NCBI GenBank assembly: GCA_944321875.1
Contig: CALUMX010000031.1
Coordinates: 1-36,010, forward strand
DNA from: an uncultured Muribaculaceae bacterium
GTDB taxonomy: Bacteria; Bacteroidota; Bacteroidia; Bacteroidales; Muribaculaceae
Length of the DNA stretch: 36,010 nucleotides
Direction of reading: 5' to 3'
The notes below the pieces were generated by a model that searched no databases, had not been told where the DNA came from, and saw only the letters and a program-made list of their open reading frames with translations. Every line of letters begins with the position of its first letter. The first letter of the stretch is position 1. Both the position numbers and the translations under genes were made by a program. Positions 1 through 9,600 of this stretch are shown one piece after another.

Positions 1-126
1 AACTTTGCGCATGTACGTATAGGGCGAACTTTAAACATCGAATTTATTGATTGGCAACTTGCGGACATTCATTTTAAAAAATTCTGCTTAAATTGCACGA
101 GTAACGCTTAACCCTATAATGTTTTC

Positions 127-2283
127 ATGAAAAAATTAGCCTCTTTAATCTCGCTTTGTGCATTCTGCACAAGCTCTGTTTTTGCAATCGACGCACCACA
201 AATGCGAATCAGAACGATTGAACAATCGAGTACAGCGAAAGAACTGTTTCTTTCCAAACGCCATCAAGCAGGCATAGCCAAGGGGACAATCAGACAAACG
301 GCTGAAGTGTCTGCTGATGCAAAAATATGGGAAGACTTCGAGAAATTCAGCCAAGGTTCGGAAACCTCTCCAACCTCTGACGAAATCAACACTCCGCAAG
401 GGACAATACCCTCCCAGTACACACAAATGCCGGGATGGGGAGGCGCAGGCATCCACCAGTCGGGTGGTAGTGCCTACATTGGCTTTATCACAGGTCCTTA
501 CGGAGAAGATACCGGCTTTATCACCACGCCACCTGCCGACCTGTCGGAGAACAGCGGAACGTACACCATCCGCTTCCGCGCCAAGTCCGTTCTCGCCGAG
601 GGTGACGAGCTGCTCATCAGCAACTTCAACGCCGAAGCATCCAATCCTTTCATTTCTTCCACATTTGTCACTATCACCAACGAGTGGACAGAATACACAG
701 TGGAAATGAACCAGGGTACCGCTCAGTCACAACTGCAATTCTACACACTCTACGGCGGCTGGATATTTGACGACCTGACCGTCACAAGCGAAGGCATACC
801 CGCACCGTCCGAACTGGAAGTGCTCAGCTACAAAGGAAACGAAATGACCGTCACCTGGAATGCCGTAGAAGGCGCTGACTCCTACGTCTACAATGTGTTC
901 TACCCCAACGTAGGCTCCGGCGACGACCTTTACCTGAAGAAAGACGAGGCCGCCACCAGCAACACGCTGACCGTAACCGGACTTGACCCGAACACCCGCT
1001 ACCGCATGAATGTGGCAACCGTAATCGACGGCAAGCAGTCGGCCTACTCCCGTACTTTTGAGATTCTGCCACTTCTCGCCACTCCGGAAGCTATCCGTCC
1101 GACCGACTACGACGGCTCTTCCTTCACGGCCGCATGGAATCCGGTAGAGAAAGCCGACCTCTATGTGCTGAACGTCTACTCCTACATCGACGGCGGTACA
1201 CGCTTCGCCGAACCGGTACCGTTCATTGTAGACGAGAAGGTGACAGGCACCTCTTTCAAGGTAACCGGTATCGACAAGAACACCATCTATTACTTCACCG
1301 TACAGGCTCAGAACAACAACGGCGACATTTCCGACACTTCTCTGGAAATGCAGATTCTTCCTGTCATCGACGCTCCTGTGGCTAAACCTGCAACGGAAGT
1401 GACAGCCGACAGCTTTGTCGCAAGCTGGGACAAGGTGACCAACGCCAACATCTATGAGGCAACCACGTTCAGAGAACATACGGCTCTCACTGCCGAAACA
1501 TACGCCGTTGCGAATGCCAACCTCGGCATCTATGAGTCAACCGGCACTCTTAACAAGCCAGAGGCTACCGGCTCTGCCCTTTCACTGCCTCGCGGTTCCG
1601 GCGCATTCAACTGGTTCATCAATCGCGCCGCTCTCATGGACGGCGGCATCGGCCTTGACAACTCGCTGGCTCTCTTCTACGGTCCGGCCTACCTCTACTC
1701 TCCGACGTTTGACCTGACTCCGTTTGACGGCAAAGCAACGTTTGAGATTACGCTCGGCAGTGCCAACGCCACTAAGGCAGTCCTCGCGCTTGCCGTTGTC
1801 GACGAGTTGAACCAACTGCAGGAAATTGAGTCAATCGAAGTACCGGTAACATCCGACATGACAACACAGCACGTTGAATTCACCAAGGGTACTGAAGCAT
1901 CCTGCGTGCTTGTCTATGCAATGGACGGAACTTATCTCATGTTCCAAGACCTGAAACTGACAGTCGACATGCCGGAAGGCAGCAAAATCGACGTACCCTA
2001 CGCCCAGATGGTCGTTGAAGACGGAATCGCATGCCGCTTCGAGAAGATTGAATACGGCGAAGGCGAGCGCATCTCCTACAGCGTAATCGCCGCACAGGTA
2101 ACTCCGGAAGCACAGATTCTCTCCAAGCCGTCCAACCGCGTCTATGTTGATTTCAGCGGCTCTGTGGAATCCATCGGACTGAATGCAACCGCGAAAGCCT
2201 ACGTCGACGGCGAGACACTCACCGTTGAGAATCCGGGAGCGGAGACAGTCGAAGTGTTCGACATGGCAGGAACCGGCCATTGA
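127..2283 (+). CDS. Secreted fibronectin type III protein, C-terminally truncated T9SS cargo
   Basis: The 718-residue product begins with a Sec signal peptide (about residues 1-20, cleavage after SVFA). A jelly-roll-like segment follows at roughly 65-225 (starting WEDFEKF, ending GGWIFDDLTV). Fn3 modules lie at about 228-310, 315-410 and 412-460, with a second jelly-roll-like segment at about 470-620. The tail (VENPGAETVEVFDMAG) is the beginning of a T9SS type A sorting domain, but it stops three residues later (TGH), so the usual remaining 35-45 residues are missing. Just past the stop the DNA encodes part of an unrelated TPR regulator. The protein would reach the periplasm but probably cannot be sorted by T9SS. 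No function can be assigned beyond a surface or adhesin-like role. The upstream 126 bases hold no other gene, and I see no confident promoter there. Confidence 0.85.
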   Translation: MKKLASLISLCAFCTSSVFAIDAPQMRIRTIEQSSTAKELFLSKRHQAGIAKGTIRQTAEVSADAKIWEDFEKFSQGSETSPTSDEINTPQGTIPSQYTQMPGWGGAGIHQSGGSAYIGFITGPYGEDTGFITTPPADLSENSGTYTIRFRAKSVLAEGDELLISNFNAEASNPFISSTFVTITNEWTEYTVEMNQGTAQSQLQFYTLYGGWIFDDLTVTSEGIPAPSELEVLSYKGNEMTVTWNAVEGADSYVYNVFYPNVGSGDDLYLKKDEAATSNTLTVTGLDPNTRYRMNVATVIDGKQSAYSRTFEILPLLATPEAIRPTDYDGSSFTAAWNPVEKADLYVLNVYSYIDGGTRFAEPVPFIVDEKVTGTSFKVTGIDKNTIYYFTVQAQNNNGDISDTSLEMQILPVIDAPVAKPATEVTADSFVASWDKVTNANIYEATTFREHTALTAETYAVANANLGIYESTGTLNKPEATGSALSLPRGSGAFNWFINRAALMDGGIGLDNSLALFYGPAYLYSPTFDLTPFDGKATFEITLGSANATKAVLALAVVDELNQLQEIESIEVPVTSDMTTQHVEFTKGTEASCVLVYAMDGTYLMFQDLKLTVDMPEGSKIDVPYAQMVVEDGIACRFEKIEYGEGERISYSVIAAQVTPEAQILSKPSNRVYVDFSGSVESIGLNATAKAYVDGETLTVENPGAETVEVFDMAGTGH

Positions 2284-3336
2284 CTACACGAAAAGAAACA
2301 ATCTCAACCCACAATTCGAATCGTCGGTCTACAGCCAGTTCGGAAACCTTTACAGCCAGCTTGGCAAAGCTGACTCTGCCTTCTACTACTTCCGCAAAAC
2401 GATGCGTACACGCGTGAAAAGGCCATCCCCTTCTCCCGCCTCAACAACTTGAAGGCTTACTACCGTTTCTGCCAGCAAATCGGAGAAAACTCGCTTGCGG
2501 CCAGCCTGCGCAACCAGTACCTGATTCTGAGCGACTCCTTCTTCGACAGCGACAGCTACAACAAAGCCAAGAATGCGCAAATCGTGCATGAAATGAACAA
2601 AAACCTGGCACGCATCAAGCAGCTGAACGAGGAGCATGAGAAAAAGCAGCAACAGATAAACAAACAGCGCACGTCGCTGCTCATCCTGCTTTGCGGAGTA
2701 CTGACGCTTGCGGTATTCCTCACCATCGTCTATCTGCAGAAACGCAAGCTCCACCTTGCCTATACCGACCTTTTCAGACGCAATGCCAAACTGCAACAAC
2801 TGGAGGAAACCAACCGCCTGCAGCGTAAGGAATATCAGGAAAAAATCGCTACGCTCGAAGACCGGCTGAAACAAGCCCCCGCTGCCGGCACGACCACCAA
2901 CGACAAACCGGAGGCCGAGACACAGGAGAAGTCGGCTTCGACAAGCAAAATCAGCACGGAACTGCGTGACGACATTCTCAACCGCATCAACCATATCATG
3001 GAGGAGACCGACGAGTTCTGCGACTCCGACTTCTCGCTTGAGCGGCTGGCCTCACTGGTCGACTCCAACAGCAAGTATGTCTCCGTAGTAATCAATGATG
3101 TCATCGGAAAGAACTTCCGCACCTTCGTCAACGAGTATCGCATCCAAAAAGCATGTGCCCGTCTGCTCGACATGGAACACTTCGGAAACTACACCATCCG
3201 CGCCATCGGGGAAAGTGTAGGTTATAAGTCATACACCAATTTTACCGACATATTTAAACGCACCATAGGCATTCCACCTTCTATTTATCAGCGAATAGCC
3301 CTCGAAAACAAGGAATCACATATCTCAGATTCTTGA
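2270..3336 (+). pseudogene. Remnant of a TPR / transmembrane / AraC-type HTH regulator (5'-truncated, frameshifted)
   Basis: From about 2276 frame +2 reads AIDYTKRNNLNPQFESS and then SQFGNLYSQLGKADSAFYYF, a TPR-type helix pair. At the AAAA run 2396-2399 the frame is lost. Adding one A restores RKNDAYTREKAIPFSRLNN, which runs directly into the frame that continues to 3336. That part carries more helices, one membrane segment (LLILLCGVLTLAVFLTIVYL, about 2671-2730), a coiled coil, and a C-terminal AraC-type helix-turn-helix ending in GYKSYTNFTDIFKRTIGIPP. Intact relatives in Bacteroidota have a signal peptide and several TPRs in the periplasm and act as membrane-anchored one-component regulators. 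Here the N-terminus is gone, replaced by the preceding Fn3 gene. A TTG at 2449 could start a 295-residue product, but this is probably a broken gene. It may once have controlled the adjacent T9SS gene. Confidence 0.8.
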
Positions 3337-3431
3337 ATTCGGTAGATGTGGAGGTTGTTTTTCATAAATCTGATGGATAAATTTGTCACGACCTAAGGTC
3401 AAACATTTTTATCATCTAATGCTTCAGTATT

Positions 3432-6400
3432 ATGAAACACCAATACTACATTCTACCACTTTCGCTGACATTGATGCTGGCTCAGTCGGCTCAAGCCGAA
3501 AGTTTCAACAATTTCCAAGAGGAAAACAAATTTATCGTCGATGCCGGAATCTCGCCTAACGGAAAATACATCGTCGGACAAGACCAGGTAACCATTCAAT
3601 ATGGCAACTCTTACGAGGGTAGCCTGAGCAGTTTCCTGTGGGACACGGAAGCCAACACACAGACGTGGCTCACCATTGCCGACGTCAACCAGCTGGAAAA
3701 GTCCGGCTGCTTCAATGCCGTCAACGACAAGGGCATGATTGTAGGTTATTACAAGAACCCCGAAAACACCATTTCATTCACCGACCTTGGTCAGACGGCC
3801 ACCATGCCGGTCAACACCGCCGCACTTTGGGTGGACGGACAAGTGACGAGCCTCGGATTAGGTACGGATATCACTATTGATGATTGCAAATGGTTCTCCG
3901 ACGGTACAGCCGCAACCGCCATCTCCAACGACGGAACCATCATCGTCGGCAACTACACGACCAATAAACGAAATTACCCCTGTATGTGGACCAAACCGGC
4001 CGGCAGCGAAGAGTGGACCTACCAATCCATCGCCGTTGCTGCTCCGGAAGGATATTCACTTCTCGATGCACAAGCCAATGACATTTCCGAGAACGGAGAA
4101 ATCATCGTCGGACAAATCCAATACAAGCCGGAGGACGGCACTGCCACTACCGTTCCTGCTTACTGGAAAGGCGGAGAGCAGTTCATCATCTCCCCGACAG
4201 CTGAAGATATCGAAATAATCGGAGAGAATGCCTATAGCTACAGTGCAGCCGTCAGCCCGAACGGCCAGTATATCCTGATTCTCCTCAATCAGAAAATACC
4301 GGCTATCTACTCTGTAGAAACAGGCACATACAAGAAAATCAACATCGAAACCACCTACAGCAAAGTAACGGGAGCCGACATCGACAACAACGGTAATGTC
4401 GTGTTCAACTGCTCTTGCGGCAATGTTTTCGCAGGTACCTACACGCTGAGCTACTGGTATTCCTACAACTTGGACTACCTGATGGATTTCAGCTATTTCC
4501 TGAAGATATTTGCTCCAACAGTCGAGCCTCCGTTCTCATTCGACGAGGAAAACAAACCTCAGGCAGCTGTCCGCCACATCTCTGCCGACGGTACGATGAT
4601 TTCAGGTCTCAACTACATCCTCAACCCGATTACAGGCCGCGCAGGTGGTGCTTCCAGCTGGAATCTGAGCATCGAGATGAAGGATGTGGAAATTCCGCAG
4701 GCTCCAACCGGACTGACAGCCAGACTGACCGGTATGAATACCGTTGAACTGAGCTGGGCAACAGAACCGTCGGAAACATTCACGCTGAAAGAATTCATCG
4801 TCTATAAGGACGCTGTGGAACTTACCCGCATTCCGGCCGAAAACGGAAAGACAGAATATCTGCAGACACTCACGGAAATTGAATCCGGCCATCCGCAATT
4901 CACCATTGCGAGCGTCTACACAATGCAGTCAGGCGAAGAAATCGAGTCACCGAAATCCGACATCGTAAAGATTGCCGTTCCTGAATCGTTCGACATGCCT
5001 CTCTTCGAGGATTTCGATACCGGCTCACTGGAAGCCAACTTCTGGGAAACTCACCTCGACTTTGAGAATCCTGATATGTTCAACTACTGGGGAGTTCTCC
5101 AATACATGGGTATGGTTGACTATGGAACAATCGTTTCCTACAACAGCTCCTCTCCTTACTCTTTGTCGCTGTTCTCCCGTCCGATTGACGCCACAGAGGC
5201 AACAGGACGCATCCACGTGGCATTCGCAACCCGGACGCTTCTTTACGAAGACCCCGACAACGAAGGTGACAAGCATTTCCTGACAGTGGAGGTTTCAACC
5301 GACTTCGGCAAGACATGGGAAGAAGCCGGAACGCTTGACCTCAAACAGATTGACGGCTACTATAATTTCCATTCATTCGACATCACAGACCTCGCTGCAG
5401 GCCATATCTTCAGCGTACGCTTCCGTGCCAACGGCGAAGGCGGCAAGTTGCGTGGCATGCTGCTCATGGATAACGTCTCTGTTGCCGAAGAATCCGGCGA
5501 AGCTCCGAAGGATGTACTCGTTTACGACAACCCGGACGGCACACGCCTCATCACATGGAAGAACAGCAACGATGCCTATGAACTGAACTACATGGACAAC
5601 CCGTACAATGTCAGCGGACGCACCATCGGTAACGAAAGCCGCGAAATCATCGGCGCCAACCTCTACGACCAGGCATTTCTTGCTCCGTTCAACGGAAAAT
5701 ACCTGTCGGCTGTAACAACTGTCCTCAACTGGTATGACTCAAGTGCATCCGACCCGACAGGCCTGCTCGACGCCTATGTAATGGTTTGGGAAAACGACCA
5801 GCTCGTCAGAGAACAGAAAATCAATGTGCCGGCTTTCAACAAGCGTTTCATCGCCGTTCTCGACGAACCGTTGCAGATTGATGCCAGCAAGACGCTCAAG
5901 GTGGGTATCAAGATTGCCAACTATCCGGCTGAAGAACTGCCGCTCGTTTACTCCAACTCTACGAAATACATCGACGGAGTAAGCAACCTCTATTCCGAGG
6001 ACAACGGCGAGACATGGAGTACGCTCGTAAAGGCATTCGAAAGCAGCGAACATCCGGAAGACGGCTTCGGCTCATGGCAAATCTCTGCCAACGTGACCGA
6101 CACTCCGGAAACTGGCAACATTACTGAATTCAGCGACGAATACTTCGCTTACACCATCTACCGCGACGGTGAGGAAATCAACAGCCGAATGGTCTACACG
6201 ATGCAAGGACGCTATATTGAGACTGGAAACCTGAAGGACGGCGGATACCAGGTAAGAGCCTCTTACTTTACCGGCGGCGTATCTCCGCTCTCTGAAACCG
6301 TACACCACGAAGGCTCAAGCGTGAACGCTATCAACGGTGAATGCCCGGTAGCCGTTTATCCGAACCCGGTAGCCGACGTGCTGCGCATCGACGGCGAGTA

Positions 6401-6557
6401 TGTATCAGCTACACTCTACAACGTGAACGGTGCCGAAGTAGCGAAGCTCAACGGCGAGAAGCAACTGAATGTCACTTCTCTTCCGGCAGGCATCTACCTG
6501 CTTTCCATCCGTACGGCTGATGAATCCTACACTACGAAAATTGCCATCCGGAAATAA
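3432..6557 (+). CDS. T9SS-secreted protein with HAF-like repeats, Fn3 and C-terminal sorting domain
   Basis: The 1041-residue product starts with a signal peptide (cleavage near AQSAQA, residue 22). Residues about 25-410 hold repeated blades with the HAF-type pattern (AVNDKGMIVGYY, AISNDGTIIVGNY, ISENGEIIVGQ, ISADGTMISG), suggesting a beta-propeller. An Fn3 domain lies near 415-500, a MAM/jelly-roll-like domain near 515-690 (FEDFDTGSLEANFW to LMDNVSV), and a second beta-sandwich near 735-905. Residues about 972-1041 form a complete T9SS type A sorting domain (VYPNPVADVLRIDG to the final TTKIAIRK). It is therefore exported through T9SS and anchored to or released from the cell surface. The ligand is unknown. 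It lies 95 bases after the broken regulator and is convergent with the giant minus-strand gene. Confidence 0.88.
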   Translation: MKHQYYILPLSLTLMLAQSAQAESFNNFQEENKFIVDAGISPNGKYIVGQDQVTIQYGNSYEGSLSSFLWDTEANTQTWLTIADVNQLEKSGCFNAVNDKGMIVGYYKNPENTISFTDLGQTATMPVNTAALWVDGQVTSLGLGTDITIDDCKWFSDGTAATAISNDGTIIVGNYTTNKRNYPCMWTKPAGSEEWTYQSIAVAAPEGYSLLDAQANDISENGEIIVGQIQYKPEDGTATTVPAYWKGGEQFIISPTAEDIEIIGENAYSYSAAVSPNGQYILILLNQKIPAIYSVETGTYKKINIETTYSKVTGADIDNNGNVVFNCSCGNVFAGTYTLSYWYSYNLDYLMDFSYFLKIFAPTVEPPFSFDEENKPQAAVRHISADGTMISGLNYILNPITGRAGGASSWNLSIEMKDVEIPQAPTGLTARLTGMNTVELSWATEPSETFTLKEFIVYKDAVELTRIPAENGKTEYLQTLTEIESGHPQFTIASVYTMQSGEEIESPKSDIVKIAVPESFDMPLFEDFDTGSLEANFWETHLDFENPDMFNYWGVLQYMGMVDYGTIVSYNSSSPYSLSLFSRPIDATEATGRIHVAFATRTLLYEDPDNEGDKHFLTVEVSTDFGKTWEEAGTLDLKQIDGYYNFHSFDITDLAAGHIFSVRFRANGEGGKLRGMLLMDNVSVAEESGEAPKDVLVYDNPDGTRLITWKNSNDAYELNYMDNPYNVSGRTIGNESREIIGANLYDQAFLAPFNGKYLSAVTTVLNWYDSSASDPTGLLDAYVMVWENDQLVREQKINVPAFNKRFIAVLDEPLQIDASKTLKVGIKIANYPAEELPLVYSNSTKYIDGVSNLYSEDNGETWSTLVKAFESSEHPEDGFGSWQISANVTDTPETGNITEFSDEYFAYTIYRDGEEINSRMVYTMQGRYIETGNLKDGGYQVRASYFTGGVSPLSETVHHEGSSVNAINGECPVAVYPNPVADVLRIDGEYVSATLYNVNGAEVAKLNGEKQLNVTSLPAGIYLLSIRTADESYTTKIAIRK

Positions 6558-6577
6558 TTCCGAAACTGACAAGCACT

Positions 6578-6619
6578 AAAAAAACGGACACCCTGCCGGA
6601 ACATTCCGGCAGGGTGTCC
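6578..6619 (-). terminator. Rho-independent terminator of the giant minus-strand gene
   Basis: A perfect 16-bp stem (6586-6601 paired with 6604-6619) has a two-base loop. On the minus strand it is followed by seven U (A-run 6578-6584). It lies between two convergent stops, so it may also end transcription of the plus-strand gene, though the plus side has only a weak U tract. Confidence 0.9.
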
Positions 6620-6641
6620 TGTATTCAGACCTCTCCAGTGG

Positions 6642-9600
6642 CTATTGCACAGAGAAGCGGCGCACAACCGTGTTGTGCTTGTCAGTTATCTTGATAACGT
6701 AGACGCCCTTTGCAAAGTTGTCTACCGAGATGCGCAGCTTACCGTCGTTATGCTCCGAACCGTAGACACGCAATCCCGACGCGGAGATAATCTCTACGGA
6801 ATAGTCGCTCATATCGGTTGAGACATTCAGATGGTCAACAGCCGGCACCGGATAGAGTGTCACCTGTGCATTGCCGTAACCGTCGACACCGGCACCACCC
6901 TCTTCGACGCGTACAGGCAACTCAATGAAGCTGCGGCGACCTTTCTGCTCGGCCGAGATTATCAGGGAGAACTCCGTTTTATCGGCGGCCGGAACAATCG
7001 TGAGCTTGCTGCCCGACAGCGAAACGTCGGCCAATTCACGGTCAACACCATCAGTCACCGCATACTTGACTGTCGCTTTCGCATCATCCCACAGGAAGAG
7101 CGGTTCCAAATCAATCACCGATTCGTGGAAACCAATCACCCGTTCCGTCTCCTTCTTAATGACACGGTTTCCATTGAAATCGTCCAGACAGAAGTAGGCC
7201 GGAGTGGTCATGCCCATCGAATTCTTCTTGGAGCTTTCCATACGGAACGCAACGCTCTTGACGCGACCCAGCGCACGCAAGTCGACCCATTCCCATGTGT
7301 CGAGCACATAGTGGTCAGCGGCGTTGCCCGACGTGTAGTCAGCCAGGTAGCAAGTAACGGAAACCTCCGAATCGTCGCTGCGGCGGCCGTCGACAATCAG
7401 TTTCAAGTAATCGCCTTCCTCAAATCCGCCCGGCTTGGTCGACATGCCGTCACCGTTGATTACGGCATTCTTCACCCATGCGGAGTTCGTCACATAGAAA
7501 CCACGGATGGTGTCACCGTCGGTAGCATTCGTCACGCTGATGGAATGAGGAATATTGTCATAGACATATCCCACACCATAGTTGGCCGAATTGTAGCCGC
7601 CTCCGGCTGCTGAACGGAACTGATGCTCAATTGTCTTGAACTCCGTCGATGTCTCGCTGGAGCAGGCAAAACCTGACCATGCGTAAGCCGAAGAGTTGTT
7701 GCTGAAAGCATAGGAGCCGCTGTAGAGTGTCGCGAAAGTACCTTCCTCCGTTCCCTTTCCGTCACCGTTCCAATGGCTTTCCGGTTCGAGAAGGAAATCG
7801 TCGAACGTAGCCGTGTAACCCTTACCCTCGACAGTCACCACCACCTCATCGTTGTCGGTATGGCCCCAGGCATCGGTCACAGTCACCGTAACAGGCAAGG
7901 TGTGAACAGCCTTGAACTTATAGGTCGGTTCTTTTGACAGCTCACGACCCAAAGCGTCGGTCCAAACGAAGCTGTAAGGAGCCACGCCAGTCGACGGAGA
8001 AGCTGTAAGCGTCACCTCATCGCCTTCCGCGGCCTTCGTATCCGGCACGTAGACAAGCAGTTCGAGCGGCTCTCCGCAGAAATCGTCAATATAGACGTTG
8101 CCGGCAGCCTTCATGCCAATCCGGGCGATATTGCCCTTGTCCTTCAGGTTGCTGAACACCCATTTTCCGGCAGTCGAAGGCAATGTATAATCCTTCGTCT
8201 GTCCCTGACCGTCGTAGACAGTCATCTTCAACTCGGCATCCGACTTGAGGAAGAATCCCGTCAACGGAATGCCCTGGTCGGAATTAAGCAGCGTGATGAG
8301 CGCGTCGCTACCCACACGGGCAGCCTTCCGTCCAACCGTCACCACATCGTCCACGGCTTCCACCGTGAAGCCCGTAAAGCGTGACGTACCGTCGTCGAAA
8401 TAGCCATCACCTTCCGTCACGTTCTCAAACGTAGAGACTTCCGACGGCAGATAGCTGGTTGTGAACGGCTCTCCTGCCACTACCTCCGAATTGACACCTC
8501 GCAGGTTCTGCAGCACGAAATAGAAACGGTAGGCAGTCTGCGGTTGAAGTCCGCTTACGGTCAATGAGGCTTCCTTGCCCGAACGGAGGCTTACGGCCTC
8601 GCCCGAAGAAATCACGTCGTCGGCCGTCGGAGCCTCTGCACTGCTCTCACGGACCAAAACGAATGCCTTACCGCTCTTATCGGCAGCCATCAACGCCTCC
8701 GCACGGTCGAACGCAACGGCAGCCACAGCCGGATAGCCTTCCAGCATAGCAGGAGCCGGAACGTTGTCGGCATACTCATAAGCACCCATCGTCGGAGCCG
8801 ACGCATGGCGCGGCACGCCGTTCAGGTCGGTTGTCACATACGCAAGCGGCATCGCCGTCTTCAGACTGCCTTCCTTGGCAGGTTCCAGGAATTCTTCGGA
8901 AAGGAATGCGGTCTGCTCGTTGACAGAATTCTTCTCCGCCGCCTGCTCACACCATTGCTCAAACGAGCCGACATTGCTGCCGAAATAGCCGAATGTCGTG
9001 CCGGTCGTAAACAGGGCGTTGTTGGAGAATTGCGTATCCTTCACATAATCCGCTTTCTGAACGCGGGCCACAAAGCCTCCGGCCTCGTTCTGGAAGATGT
9101 TGTTGCGCACGCTGCATGCCTGCATATCGGAGTTGATGTTGAGCGCAGCCGACATACTGCCCTCTCCCTTCAGAAGCACAGAGTTGTAGACCACGTTGAG
9201 ATTCGTCGTCAGGTCGCGGCTTCCGATTTTGATACCGTAGGAGGATGCATTTGCCGTGTTCAGAATAATTTCATTGTTGCTGATAAGTCCGGGAGCGGCA
9301 GCATCGGCCTGAATGTATTCCACATAGATGGCCGTAGCGTCTTTCTGCGTGGACAGGCGGAACGCATTGTCGGAAACGACACAGCTTCCGAAACCGCGGC
9401 GAAGGTCGAACGCCGTGAACGAAAGCGAGGTCTCATCGTTGACCACAACGTTGCCCGTGAGCGTATAGTACTGCTCCCCCTGCAGATAGACTGACTTGCT
9501 GGTCTGGTTGACAAACGTGTTGTTGCGGATAACGGCGTTGGTCTCGTAAGCCGGCGTATTGACCCAGTTGGCACCTACGGTGATACCCTTGTAACCGCCT

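Noticed and set aside
727..1479. 250-codon minus-strand open frame opposite the Fn3 gene
   Set aside because: A shadow of the biased codons of the Fn3 protein; no start signal or family match is visible.
3390..3400. GACCT-A-AGGTC palindrome upstream of the HAF-repeat T9SS gene
   Set aside because: It is short (5-bp arms) and has no second copy in the window, so it was not listed as an operator.
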